DNA from: Herminiimonas sp.
GTDB taxonomy: Bacteria; Pseudomonadota; Gammaproteobacteria; Burkholderiales; Burkholderiaceae_D
Direction of reading: 5' to 3'
Assembly: GCA_028292265.1 (NCBI GenBank)
Contig: JAQGMR010000066.1
Coordinates: forward strand, 1-64,000
DNA length: 64,000 nt
The stretch's first letter is position 1. Each line of letters opens with the position of its first letter. Under the pieces are notes generated by a model. That model was not told the DNA's origin. It searched no databases and saw only the letters and a program-made list of their open reading frames with translations. Shown piece after piece: positions 34,953 to 43,752 of this stretch. A program made the position numbers and the translations under genes.

Positions 34953-36206
34953 TCACATTTGCCCGGCGCTCCGCGCCACGCCATGGCCGGCATTGCGGAC
35001 GACGTTCATGCCGACTTCCAGCTCATCCAGCCGGGTGATCCCCAGCATAGCCATATTGCGTGTCACTTCTGAAATCAGCAGGTGTATTGCGTGGCGCACC
35101 CCCGCTTCGCCGCCAACCGCCGCCGCATAGCCGAAGGGTCGTCCCACGAAAACCATGCGTGCGCCCAGGGCCAGCGCCGTCAGCACGTCAGTGCCGCGCC
35201 GCACGCCGCCGTCCAGCATTACCGGAATGTCGGGACATGCAGCCACGATTGTTGGCAACGCGCGCAAGGGCGCGATCGCGCCGTCGAGCTGGCGGCCACC
35301 GTGATTGGAAACGATCACGCCATCGGCACCGGCATCACGCGCCAATCTGGCGTCGCGGGCACTGAGAATGCCCTTCATGACAAGTCGTCCTTTCCACTGC
35401 TTGCGAATGTCCGCGAAGTGACTCCAGTCCAGATGCCCGCGATCCGAAAAGTCGCGCAGCACGCTGGCGGAAAGTATCGGCGCCCCGCGAGTCGCGTAGT
35501 TGTTTTCGAAATGCGGCATGCCATGGCGCCACAGCGTTTTGAGGAACGTACCGAGTAACCAGCGCGGATGGGTCAAGCCTTCCCATGCCAGGCGTACGCT
35601 GGGCCGCAGCGGCGCACTGAATCCTGACCTGACCGTGTTCTCGCTATTGGGAGGAACCTGGGTGTCGACCGTCAGCACCATGGTGTCGAAGCCTGCTCGT
35701 GCAACGCGATCAACCAGGGCCGCGATGCTGTCGCGATCGCCAGGAAGATAAGCCTGGAACCATGCAGCCGGACATTCCTTCGCCACCTGCTCAAGCGGTA
35801 TCAGCGAAGAGCCGCTCATGATCATGGGCACGCTCATTGCCGTTGCCGCGCGCGCCATCGCCATGTCGCCGCGATAGGCAGACAAGGCGCTCAAGCCCAG
35901 CGGCGCCAGGCCGATCGGCGCCGCATAACCGACCCCAAACAGGGAGGTAGCGGCGCTACGCTGCGAAACATCATGCAGTATGCGCGGCACGAATTCATAC
36001 TCGTTGAACGCAGCGCGGTTGGCCTGCTGCGAGCGGCGCATTTCGGCCGCTGCCGAGATATAGCCAAAGACAGGCCGGGGCAAATGCTTCCTCGCCCCTT
36101 CCTCGAAATCGTCAAGGCAAAGAAAGTTGCGCAAGCGCCGCCTTTCGCCAGGCCGAAGCGGTATCGGCTTCGCTGCCTCCTTCATGGCAGCGAGCGACGA
36201 ATGCAT
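34953..36206 (-). CDS. FMN-dependent alpha-hydroxyacid dehydrogenase/oxidase
   Basis: This 417-residue TIM-barrel flavoenzyme of the L-lactate dehydrogenase/glycolate oxidase/mandelate dehydrogenase family oxidises L-2-hydroxy acids to 2-oxo acids. Motifs are PIGLAPLGLSAL (FMN), PMIMSGSS, AWFQAYLP, VLTVDTQVPPNSENTVR, the catalytic His/Arg loop VSNHGGRQLDG, and PVMLDGGVRRGTDVLTALALGA with the phosphate-binding VGRPFGYA. No signal peptide is present. It follows a Bug gene by 46 bp on the same strand. The substrate is not defined by sequence. Confidence 0.85.
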   Translation of the reverse strand: MHSSLAAMKEAAKPIPLRPGERRRLRNFLCLDDFEEGARKHLPRPVFGYISAAAEMRRSQQANRAAFNEYEFVPRILHDVSQRSAATSLFGVGYAAPIGLAPLGLSALSAYRGDMAMARAATAMSVPMIMSGSSLIPLEQVAKECPAAWFQAYLPGDRDSIAALVDRVARAGFDTMVLTVDTQVPPNSENTVRSGFSAPLRPSVRLAWEGLTHPRWLLGTFLKTLWRHGMPHFENNYATRGAPILSASVLRDFSDRGHLDWSHFADIRKQWKGRLVMKGILSARDARLARDAGADGVIVSNHGGRQLDGAIAPLRALPTIVAACPDIPVMLDGGVRRGTDVLTALALGARMVFVGRPFGYAAAVGGEAGVRHAIHLLISEVTRNMAMLGITRLDELEVGMNVVRNAGHGVARSAGQM

Positions 36207-36252
36207 GCCGGAATGCGGCCTGCAGGGAGGCGCATGGGGGAATTCAAGACGC

Positions 36253-37257
36253 CTACTCCGGCTTGATGTGGGCGTTCTCGATCAGCTTCGCCCACTTCAC
36301 GCTTTCAGTTTGCATATAGGCCCGGAACTGTTCCGGTGTATTGCCGACGAGGGTCAGACCCTGTGCCTTGAGCTTGCCCTTGAATTCAGGATCGGCCAGG
36401 GACTGTACGAGGTTGGCATGCAGGCGGTCAATCACGGGTCGCGGTGTGCCGGCAGGCGCAAACACGCCAAACCATGTCAGCGCCTCAAAACCCTTGAGGC
36501 CGGATTCATCAATAGTCGGAATATCCGGCGCTGTTTCGGCACGGTGCAAGCTGCTCACCGCAATCGCGCGCACCTTCTTTGCCTTGATATACGGCAAAAG
36601 GGTTGGCAGGTTGCCGAACATGAGTGGCACCTGATTGCCGAGCAGGTCGTTAATTGCGTTCGCCTCACCCTTGTAGGGGATGTGCGTCATCTTCACGTTG
36701 GCCATGCTTGCCAGCAGTTCGCTTGCCACATGCTGGGGGCCGCCGGAGCCAGAGGACGCATAGGCAAGGCCGCCGTTCTTGCTGCGCGCCAGGTCAATCA
36801 GTTCCTTGAGGTTGTTGGCCGGCGTCGATGGATTGGTGACCAGCACCATCGGCACTGAAGCGACCAGCGAAACCGGAATAAAGTCCTTCAGCGGGCTGAA
36901 GCTTAATTTCGGAAACAGCCCGGGGGCAACAACCATGGTCGATTGGGTCGCCAGCAGGAGCGTGTAGCCATCCGGCGCGGCCTTGGCCGCCGCTTCAGCC
37001 GCGATAGTGCCGGTCGCTCCCGGCTTGTTTTCCACGACGATCGACTGCCCAAGTTTGGGCGTAAGGGCGAAGCTGAGTTGACGCGCCACGATGTCTACCG
37101 CGCCGCCAGCGGAAAAGCCAACGAGCAGGCGGATCGGGTGATTTGGATACGCATCGGCCGCGCTGGCCATGCCGGTGAAGGCGGTTGCCGCGGTTGCCGC
37201 AGTAGCGGCGGCCAGAAGCGTGAAGCGGCGACGTGAGGGCGAGGCTGGATGGTTCAT
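36253..37257 (-). CDS. Bug/TctC-family periplasmic solute receptor
   Basis: This 334-residue receptor starts at the ATG at 37257 with AAGGAGACC upstream. The leader is SRRRFTLLAAATAATAATAF with cleavage near MASAADA. Ligand-domain marks are VGFSAGGAVDIVARQLSFAL, VENKPGATGTIAAEAAAKAAPDGYTLLL, MTHIPYKGEANAINDLLG and APDIPTIDESGLKGFE. It lies between an RraA-like gene and the FMN dehydrogenase gene, so it probably brings in the hydroxy acid these enzymes handle. Confidence 0.9.
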   Translation of the reverse strand: MNHPASPSRRRFTLLAAATAATAATAFTGMASAADAYPNHPIRLLVGFSAGGAVDIVARQLSFALTPKLGQSIVVENKPGATGTIAAEAAAKAAPDGYTLLLATQSTMVVAPGLFPKLSFSPLKDFIPVSLVASVPMVLVTNPSTPANNLKELIDLARSKNGGLAYASSGSGGPQHVASELLASMANVKMTHIPYKGEANAINDLLGNQVPLMFGNLPTLLPYIKAKKVRAIAVSSLHRAETAPDIPTIDESGLKGFEALTWFGVFAPAGTPRPVIDRLHANLVQSLADPEFKGKLKAQGLTLVGNTPEQFRAYMQTESVKWAKLIENAHIKPE

Positions 37258-37369
37258 TGGTCTCCTTGCTTGTTGAAACGCGAGCCAGGATAGCAGCGCT
37301 TTGGCGCGCCGTTTGACCCGGGCTTCATGATTTCCAGGGGCGATGGCTCGCCGCCGTGGACTTGATGTA

Positions 37370-38092
37370 TTACCGCGCCTTGCTGGCCCATGCTTCGTAG
37401 CGCGCCCTGGTTTCTGCGTTGGGCGGGTACAGGCCGGGGAGCGGAACGCCTGCATTCACCTCAGACATGATCCAGCCCTCCAGCTTTTCCTGTTCGACGG
37501 CGGCGGCGACCACATCGTCAAGCAGGGCGGCGGGAATCAGGACTGCGCCATCCGTGTCGACCACCACGATGTCGTTCGGGAATACAGCCACGCCGCCACA
37601 CCCGATCGGCTCCTGCCAACCGACGAAGGTCAGGCCATTGACTGATGCCGGCGCCGCATAACCGTCGCACCAGACTGGAAGATGGGTGTCAAGCACGCCG
37701 GCGACGTCACGCACCACGCCATCGGTGACGAGGCCCGCTACGCCGCGCTTTTTCATGCGCGCGCAAAGTATGTCGCCGAAGATGCCAGCATCGACCACGC
37801 CCATGGCATCGACCACCGCCACACAGCCCTCGGGCATGGCTTCAATAGCGGCGCGGGTGGAGATCGGCGCACCCCACGATGCCGGCGTTGCCAGGTCTTC
37901 GCGGGCGGGCACGAAGCGCAGGGTAAATGCGCGTCCTACAACGCGTGGCTGGCCGGCGCGCAGCGGTTTGGTGCCGCGCATCCACACGTTGCGCAAACCT
38001 TTTTTCAGCAGCACGGTGGTCAGCGTGGCGGTAGTGATGCTGGAGAGAGCACGAACAACATCGGCATCGAGCGGAAGAGGATCAGCACCCAT
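37370..38092 (-). CDS. RraA-like/HMG aldolase family protein
   Basis: This 240-residue protein is of the RraA fold, which includes 4-hydroxy-4-methyl-2-oxoglutarate/4-carboxy-4-hydroxy-2-oxoadipate aldolases and the RNase E inhibitor RraA. The active-site loop is present: AVVDAMGVVDAGIFGDILCARMKKRGVAGLVTDGVVRD, with the GD and R-D residues that bind substrate and Mg2+ in the aldolases. The context of catabolic genes favours an aldolase or decarboxylase over RNase control. ATG 38092 has AAGGAG upstream. It heads a leftward run with Bug and FMN dehydrogenase, divergent from a LysR gene. Confidence 0.8.
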   Translation of the reverse strand: MGADPLPLDADVVRALSSITTATLTTVLLKKGLRNVWMRGTKPLRAGQPRVVGRAFTLRFVPAREDLATPASWGAPISTRAAIEAMPEGCVAVVDAMGVVDAGIFGDILCARMKKRGVAGLVTDGVVRDVAGVLDTHLPVWCDGYAAPASVNGLTFVGWQEPIGCGGVAVFPNDIVVVDTDGAVLIPAALLDDVVAAAVEQEKLEGWIMSEVNAGVPLPGLYPPNAETRARYEAWASKAR

Positions 38093-38131
38093 TTGAATTG
38101 CTCCTTGAATCTCGTTGAGGGGAAGGTGAAT

Positions 38132-38196
38132 CAGCTTGCGGTATCAGCTTGCGGTTTCAAATTGCGATATCGGATTGCGACATTGGATTGCGATAT
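38132..38196. repeat. Five tandem copies of a 13-bp repeat
   Basis: Five adjoining 13-base units share the core TTGCGRTAT (consensus CRGATTGCGATAT) with one to four changes each. They fill part of the gap between the divergent rraA-like and lysR genes, about 40 bp upstream of the former. Confidence 0.85.
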
Positions 38197-38377
38197 CAGC
38201 CAACGATAGTAGCCCCAGATAGCGCCTTGCCGTCTTTCCGGTCGGCTGCCCTGCCCGAGCGAATCATGCCGATTCAATCAGTACAAGCCGCACATTGTCG
38301 GACGCAACAAAACAAAGCACAATTTGGTTTTTGGCGGTTCAAACCACGCAAATACTTCATTCTCAAAGGAGCTGCCG

Positions 38378-39232
38378 TTGGAGACCACTTATATTGAAAG
38401 CTTCATCAGCGTGGCCGAATGCGGGTCCGTGGCCGAAGCGGCGCGCCGACTTAACATCACGCCGACCGCGCTCGCGCAACGCATTCAGGTGCTTGAACAG
38501 GACCTCGCAATAAAGCTGGTTGCCCGCTCCGGCCGCACAGTCCGCCTGACTGAAGGCGGCACGCGCTTCCTTGCACGCGCCCGCCAGTTCCAGGCGGAAG
38601 TGCGCGAGCTTCGGGCGGCGCCCTTCGGCGAGGAATATGCCGGCGGTCTGCGCCTCGGCGCTATCTCGACGGCGTTGACCGGCCTTCTCCCCCCGATGCT
38701 CAAGGCGCTGATTGAGCGCCATCCCAACATGAACCTCACGATCGAAGCCGGCGTTTCACGCGATCTCTATCACCAGGTCTTGCGCGACCGGGTCGATGCG
38801 GCCCTGATTGTGGAGCCACCGTTTCCGGTTCCGAAGTCCCTGATGTGGAAAGTCGTACGCGAGGAGAAACTGGTCGTCCTGGCGCCGAAGGCAATGGCGC
38901 GTCGCGACCCGATACTACTGCTCTCCGACATGCCGCTGATCCGCTATGACCGGCATAACTGGGGCGGCTCGCTGGCGGACCAGTACCTGCAGCAAAAAGG
39001 GATCCGCCCCCGCGAACGATTCGAGCTTGATGCGCTGGACGGCATCCTCGCATTGGTGGGGCTGGGCCTTGGCGTGTCAGTCGTACCAAACTGGACCGCT
39101 GGCAAACCGCTACCGGCCGATGTCGTGATGCTACCGCTTCCAGGCGATCCGCCCAGCCGCAGGATCGGCATGCTATGGCCGGCACAGTCAGCGCATGGCC
39201 GGGTGCTAAAAATCCTGCTGCCTGTCGCATAG
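38378..39232 (+). CDS. LysR-family regulator
   Basis: This 284-residue regulator has an N-terminal winged helix-turn-helix at 1-65 (TYIESFISVAECGSVAEAARRLNITPTALAQRIQVLEQDL). The effector-binding domain is at about 85-280 (GGLRLGAISTALTGLLPPML and LDGILALVGLGLGVSVVP). The start is a TTG at 38378 with AAAGGAG seven bases upstream; the ATG 18 codons earlier would add residues not usual before the helix-turn-helix. It is divergent from the RraA-Bug-FMN dehydrogenase run and is the likely activator of it. Confidence 0.85.
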   Translation: METTYIESFISVAECGSVAEAARRLNITPTALAQRIQVLEQDLAIKLVARSGRTVRLTEGGTRFLARARQFQAEVRELRAAPFGEEYAGGLRLGAISTALTGLLPPMLKALIERHPNMNLTIEAGVSRDLYHQVLRDRVDAALIVEPPFPVPKSLMWKVVREEKLVVLAPKAMARRDPILLLSDMPLIRYDRHNWGGSLADQYLQQKGIRPRERFELDALDGILALVGLGLGVSVVPNWTAGKPLPADVVMLPLPGDPPSRRIGMLWPAQSAHGRVLKILLPVA

Positions 39233-39514
39233 CGCGACCGCGGTTCGCCGCCGGAAGCCAGAGGAAATGCGCGGACCTCAACCGGCATCTCCGGCGTTTG
39301 AAGCGCCGTTCGCATCCCTCACCGATTTTCCGTACACGGAGTAATCGCCAGCGCCACTGATCCGCATCAACCGGCCTGTCCCTGCGCCTGTCATTCCTCC
39401 ATGCGCTCGCCATACTGATTGAATCGCCCCACGCCGCGCCATTCCACCGACGGCAAGGAACGTTCCACTTCCGCGCCGCCGATGCTCTCCACCAATTTGA
39501 AACGAGGTGACACC

Positions 39515-39901
39515 ATGAACCAGGTATTGGATAAACAAGGAACGCTGGAAAAAAAATCGCTGGGCACGCCGGATGAAGTTCGCTCGTTTGTCGACGCGAA
39601 GGGGAAGATGTCGGTATTTAATATAGGCCAACACACGGTCGGCCAAGGGGAGTTCGCACCCGGATGGCGCTGGAGCCAGCATGTAAAGCCGATCGCTGGA
39701 ACCGACTCTTGCCAGGCCACGCACACCGGCGTGGTGCTTGCCGGGCGGATGCATGTGAAGATGGATGACGGCAGCGAAATGGACTATGCGGAAGGCGACG
39801 TGTTCTACATGCCGCCTGGCCATGATGCCTGGATTGTCGGTGACCAGACCTGCAAGCTACTCGACTTTACCGGGGTGGCGAAGTACGCGAAACCGCAATA
39901 A
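39515..39901 (+). CDS. Cupin domain protein
   Basis: This 128-residue single-domain cupin has the first cupin motif around FAPGWRWSQHVKPIAG, with a CQATHTGVVLAGRMHVKM strand pair. The second is EGDVFYMPPGHDAWIVGD, where the His may bind metal. No signal or helix-turn-helix is present. The ATG at 39515 has CGAGGTG upstream and is preferred over an ATG 32 codons earlier. It is a lone gene, followed by a strong hairpin. Function is unknown beyond the fold. Confidence 0.75.
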   Translation: MNQVLDKQGTLEKKSLGTPDEVRSFVDAKGKMSVFNIGQHTVGQGEFAPGWRWSQHVKPIAGTDSCQATHTGVVLAGRMHVKMDDGSEMDYAEGDVFYMPPGHDAWIVGDQTCKLLDFTGVAKYAKPQ

Positions 39902-40401
39902 GCGCGAAGGCGGCTTCCACCGGAAACTGGTGGTAGCCGCCGGCGGGAAACAACGGCACTGGCTGACGCCAAATCAGACGGTCTCCATGCCACTAAAAAC
40001 GTTGACCCGAGGTCCGCGTCCACTTTTCGTGTCCCACCGCCGGCCCCCAGCTTTTGCCGCCCCCGTCGATAATTGCGCAAGGGAGATTTTTCACCAAGCC
40101 GCTCGGCAATCAACGGGGAGTCCGCATCGAAAGTACATTGGCCCCTTTCGCGAATCCGTCGTTGCGAATCAACCCGGCTTTGAGCGACTTGTCTGTGCGC
40201 CAGCACGCATTTCCACCCCTTCTTGGGGCCGATTTCAACGATTGTTGAGCGGGTCCGACCCGGCCCAGAATCAACACTTGCGCTCAAGCAGTGTTTTGCA
40301 AATATGGCAGCACAAGAAGTTTGTCCGCCCCATGCGATTCATGTACATTGATCGGGTTATCGCTGTTTGCCGCGGTCTGTTTTTCCTCTTGCGATCCTCT
40401 A
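39902..40401. other. Gap before fnr
   Basis: It contains the hairpin after the cupin gene and presumably the fnr promoter. No coding frame is supported. A TTGAT sequence at 40349-40353 is not followed by a matching ATCAA, so autoregulation is not shown. Confidence 0.4.
39909..39941 (+). terminator. Hairpin after the cupin gene
   Basis: A 13-base arm GGCGGCTTCCACC pairs with GGTGGTAGCCGCC (one mismatch) around a 7-nt loop, starting 8 bases after the stop codon. No T tract follows. Confidence 0.6.
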
Positions 40402-41166
40402 ATGAGCCAGCCGCTTTCCTATGTCCCGAACCGGGTACCAATTGTCGGCGCTCTCAAGGCCGGTTGCGCCGGCTGCAGCATGCATGAGCTATGCCTTCCG
40501 ATGGGCCTCGACACTGCGGACATTGAAAGGCTTGACCGGATCATTGGACGTCGTCGCCGCATCGCGCGCGACGAGACGCTGTACCGCATGGGAGATCCAT
40601 TCAAGAACCTCTATGCGATCCGCTTTGGCCACTTCAAGACCTACCAGGTTAATCCCGCAGGCGAGCAGCAGGTAACCGGCTTCCAGATGGGCGGTGAATT
40701 GCTCGGCATGGATGCCATCAGCGCCGACACCCATCACTGCGATGCAGTCGCCCTGGAAGACAGTGAAGTCTGCGAAATCCCTTTCAGCAGGCTGGAAGAC
40801 CTGCTGGGACACATGCCCACGCTGCTGCACCACTTTCACCGCATCATGAGCCAGGAAATCACGCGTGAGCAGAACGTCATGCTCCTGCTTGGCAACATGC
40901 GGGCCGAGCAGCAGTTCGCGGCCTTCCTGGTCAACCTTGCTTCACGCTATGCGGCCCGCGGCTATTCCCCAACGAGCTTTCAGTTGCGCATGTCGCGAGA
41001 AGATATTGGCAACTACCTGGGGCTTACCATCGAAAGCATCAGCCGCCTGCTTTCCCGCTTCAAGAAGCGCGAACTGCTGTTGGTCGACAAACGGGAAGTG
41101 CAAATCGTCGACCCGGTCCGGTTGAAGGCTCTCGCGGCCGGCACCGAAGTCTGCCTTCCAATGTAA
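40402..41166 (+). CDS. fnr: FNR oxygen-sensing transcription regulator
   Basis: This 254-residue Crp/Fnr protein switches on microaerobic genes. The cysteines that hold the oxygen-labile [4Fe-4S] cluster are C22, C25 and C31 in GCAGCSMHELC and C113 in HHCDAV. The sensor barrel runs to about 150, the dimer helix to about 180, and the DNA-recognition helix reads LGLTIESISRLLSRF with the Glu, Ser and Arg that read TTGAT half sites. The start ATG at 40402 gives the usual length. It faces the cbb3 oxidase genes, whose promoters carry matching FNR boxes, and ends 8 bases before the last gene of that run. Confidence 0.92.
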   Translation: MSQPLSYVPNRVPIVGALKAGCAGCSMHELCLPMGLDTADIERLDRIIGRRRRIARDETLYRMGDPFKNLYAIRFGHFKTYQVNPAGEQQVTGFQMGGELLGMDAISADTHHCDAVALEDSEVCEIPFSRLEDLLGHMPTLLHHFHRIMSQEITREQNVMLLLGNMRAEQQFAAFLVNLASRYAARGYSPTSFQLRMSREDIGNYLGLTIESISRLLSRFKKRELLLVDKREVQIVDPVRLKALAAGTEVCLPM

Positions 41167-41174
41167 GAGCAGGC

Positions 41175-41411
41175 CTAGAACGGCGGCTCGCTTTCGTTAG
41201 GAGCCTTGATCAGGTAGATCGTCAGCATGCTTGCGAGCGCGCAGAATACCCAGAAGAAGAAAAAGCCGATCGTGTAGCCCGCGATCGGCGGCAATTCAAG
41301 CCCGCCCATACTCGTCAATTCCCCCGGATCGAACACCGAAAAGAAAAATCCCTCGGCGCAAATCGCGACCAGGAATGATGGCCAAAGTATGTTGATTGCC
41401 AGTCGCATCAT
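41175..41411 (-). CDS. Small membrane protein at the end of the cco operon
   Basis: A 78-residue protein has two membrane helices (about 5-25 and 45-70) and the loop FDPGELTSMGGLELPPIAGY. It starts 11 bases after the ccoH stop with GAGGGAA upstream. I know no name for it. The position suggests a helper in cbb3 assembly or electron transport. The sequence GYTIGFFFFWVFCALASMLTIYL shows it is an integral protein rather than a chance frame. Confidence 0.7.
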   Translation of the reverse strand: MMRLAINILWPSFLVAICAEGFFFSVFDPGELTSMGGLELPPIAGYTIGFFFFWVFCALASMLTIYLIKAPNESEPPF

Positions 41412-41421
41412 GCTTGTTCCC

Positions 41422-41949
41422 TCAACCGGCAGGCGGCAGGTCGGCCTTGATATCAACCGATTGCTGCTGCGGCCACTGCCAAACACCCAGAAGTCGCCAG
41501 TCACGCCGCGCGCCCTCCACCGTTAGTTGCCACCGTGCGCGGTCCAGCATCGGCAGGGCGACGCTGAATTCGCCGCGCGGATCCAGTTGCACTTCCAGTC
41601 GCAAGTCTTTTTCCGGCTGGGTCGAATGCGCCAGATACAGTGAGATGTTTCCGGCCGCTGGGGCGCCGAAGCTCTGCAGCCTTCCCTGCAACGTGCCCTT
41701 CACCGGATCGTACCGGGCTTGAAGGGACAGGCCAAGCGAGGTTGCCACCCGGTCGCGGCGCAGGTCCTGGTTGATCGCCTTGCCTTGCTTGTAGTAGTCG
41801 TCAACCACCATCGCGTCTTGGCGCGAAAACGCAAGCCAGGACGTGTAGCCACCTGCAATGATGACCAGTACCGGCCCTAGCATCAGGAGCCACGGCCAAA
41901 TATGCGCATACCAGGGCTTCTCCTGGTCGGCCTCGTCAATCGGTGTCAT
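41422..41949 (-). CDS. ccoH: FixH/CcoH-family cbb3 assembly protein
   Basis: This 175-residue membrane protein is needed for assembly or stability of cbb3 oxidase. One N-terminal helix (PWLLMLGPVLVIIAGGYTSWLAF) is followed by DAMVVDDYYKQGKAINQDL, the family signature, and a periplasmic beta domain. Either the ATG at 41949 or a GTG four codons earlier, which is better spaced from GGGAGAAG, may be the start. It follows ccoG, 52 bases after its stop. Confidence 0.85.
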   Translation of the reverse strand: MTPIDEADQEKPWYAHIWPWLLMLGPVLVIIAGGYTSWLAFSRQDAMVVDDYYKQGKAINQDLRRDRVATSLGLSLQARYDPVKGTLQGRLQSFGAPAAGNISLYLAHSTQPEKDLRLEVQLDPRGEFSVALPMLDRARWQLTVEGARRDWRLLGVWQWPQQQSVDIKADLPPAG

Positions 41950-42001
41950 TGCTGTCTGCACTTGCTTCTCCCGGGCGCCACGCGGCGCCGCTTGCCACTG
42001 T

Positions 42002-43396
42002 CTATCGCGGTACGAAAAATACCGCTTTTTCTTCAACCTTCAAGCGCTCGTCGTCGAGCGCCTTTAATTCAAACTCGATGCGGTTCGAGCCCGGCTTGCC
42101 CTTGCCATGCTGAACCCTGACCCGAACCGGCACCGCGCGCGTGCCAGTGCCTTCCATCAGAACTTCGTCCGGTGACGCAAGGGCGATCGAATCGATGCCA
42201 TGTACTGAAATGCGATACCGATGCGGCGTCTCGGCGGTATTCATGATCTGCAAGCGATACACGTTTTCGATTATGCCGTCTTCGACTTCCCGACCCATTG
42301 CGCCGCGGTCCCGAATCACATCCATCTTCAACGGCGTGCGCATGAAGAGCGTGCTGAAGAATGCGATCACGATGACAGCCAGCAGCCCGGAGTAAACCAG
42401 GACGCGCGGGCGTAGCACCCGATCTCGCACCTGCTTCAAGGACCAGTGATTGGTCATCCCGTGTTCGGTTGAGTAGCGGATCAGGCCAGGCGGCAAATCA
42501 ACTTTTTCCATGACCGAATTGCAGGCATCGACACAGGCGGCGCAGCCAATGCATTCATATTGCAGTCCTTTGCGAATGTCGATGCCGGTCGGGCAAACCT
42601 GAACGCACATGGAGCAATCGATGCAGTCGCCAAGTGCCGGCGCCTTGTCGTCCTTGCGACGGGCGCCCCGCGGCTCACCGCGCTCGCTGTCATAGGTAAT
42701 GATCAGCGTGTCCTTGTCAAACATCGAACTCTGGAAGCGGGCATACGGGCACATGTACTTGCACACTTGCTCGCGCATCCAGCCAGCATTTCCATAGGTC
42801 GCGATCGAATAGAAGACGATCCAGAATGCTTCCCACGGCCCGAGGGAAAGCCCGGCCACTTCCATACCCAGGCTTTTGATCGGGGTGAAATAGCCAACGA
42901 AACTGAAGCCGGTCCAGAGCGCTACCGCGCCCCACGCGCTGTGCTTGGCTGTCTTGCGCGCGAGCTTGGACACCGTCCACGGTTGCTTGTCCAGCCGCAT
43001 GCGGGCGCTGCGCGGTCCTTCGATTTTGCGCTCTATCCACATGAAGATTTCGGTGTACACCGTCTGCGGACACGCAAAGCCGCACCATACCCGCCCTGCC
43101 ACTGCCGTAAACAGGAAGAGCGCGTAGGCACAGATGATCAGCAAGACGGCAAGATAGATGAAATCCTGCGGCCATAACACGACGCCAAAGATGTAGAACT
43201 TGCGCGCGCCAAGGTCAAACAACACGGCCTGGCGTCCGCCCCAGCTCAGCCATGGCAATCCATAGAACACGAGTTGGGTCAGCCAGACGCACAACCAGCG
43301 CAACCTGGCATAGCGGCCGCTTGCCTCGCGCGGATAGATTTCCTCCCGCGCCGCGTACATCTTGATAACTGAAACTTGTGGTGCGCTATTGCTCAT
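42002..43396 (-). CDS. ccoG: CcoG/RdxA/FixG polyferredoxin
   Basis: This 464-residue inner-membrane protein carries two [4Fe-4S] clusters and is thought to reduce Cu(II) for the oxidase. Membrane helices lie near 40, 75-100, 155-180 and 340-360. One cysteine group is in VWCGFACPQTVYTEIFMWIER. The ferredoxin domain has CIDCSMCVQVCPTGIDIR and CIGCAACVDACNSVM. The C-terminal IG-like domain (YRISVHGIDSIAL) is typical of FixG. It lies between a small ORF after ccoP and ccoH. Confidence 0.92.
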   Translation of the reverse strand: MSNSAPQVSVIKMYAAREEIYPREASGRYARLRWLCVWLTQLVFYGLPWLSWGGRQAVLFDLGARKFYIFGVVLWPQDFIYLAVLLIICAYALFLFTAVAGRVWCGFACPQTVYTEIFMWIERKIEGPRSARMRLDKQPWTVSKLARKTAKHSAWGAVALWTGFSFVGYFTPIKSLGMEVAGLSLGPWEAFWIVFYSIATYGNAGWMREQVCKYMCPYARFQSSMFDKDTLIITYDSERGEPRGARRKDDKAPALGDCIDCSMCVQVCPTGIDIRKGLQYECIGCAACVDACNSVMEKVDLPPGLIRYSTEHGMTNHWSLKQVRDRVLRPRVLVYSGLLAVIVIAFFSTLFMRTPLKMDVIRDRGAMGREVEDGIIENVYRLQIMNTAETPHRYRISVHGIDSIALASPDEVLMEGTGTRAVPVRVRVQHGKGKPGSNRIEFELKALDDERLKVEEKAVFFVPR

Positions 43397-43456
43397 CAGC
43401 CTAAGCTTTAAAAAATTGCCAGCAAATCGGGGTGCAAAATAGCGACGGCGGTGTCA

Positions 43457-43741
43457 TTACTCCACCTTCAGGAGCAGGCATCCCGGTATCTCATCCAGGC
43501 TGCGATGCTTCTGCAGGCACCTCGTCGCATTGGAGCAATGGATGTAGCGCAGCTTGCCCGGGGTGCCCGCCGGCAGGGTCATCGTGATGCTTGAAAGCCT
43601 GACCAGATGGCCTACTGCAATGCACTCGCTCTCAACCCGCTCCGATACCTTGCCCACGCCATCGCCTTCACTAAACGCACCCAGACCTAAGTCGGCGTAC
43701 ACGGGGACACAGCCTTCTATCGCGCAGGCGCCTGATGGCAC
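43457..43741 (-). CDS. Possible small cysteine-containing protein after ccoP
   Basis: A 94-residue frame starts with GTG at 43741, 11 bases after the ccoP stop, with AGGGG eight bases upstream. It includes GACAIEGCVPVYADLGLG, VRLSSITMTLPAGTPGKLRY, IHCSNATRCLQKH and IPGCLLLKVE, with six cysteines. No known family was recognised and no signal or membrane segment is seen. The position between ccoP and ccoG on the same strand is the main support, together with the ribosome site. The gap could instead be non-coding. Confidence 0.45.
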   Translation of the reverse strand: MPSGACAIEGCVPVYADLGLGAFSEGDGVGKVSERVESECIAVGHLVRLSSITMTLPAGTPGKLRYIHCSNATRCLQKHRSLDEIPGCLLLKVE

Positions 43742-43752
43742 TTGCCGCGCCC

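Noticed and set aside
40349..40364. Possible FNR autoregulatory site before fnr
   Set aside because: Only the TTGAT half is present; the second half does not match ATCAA at the right spacing.
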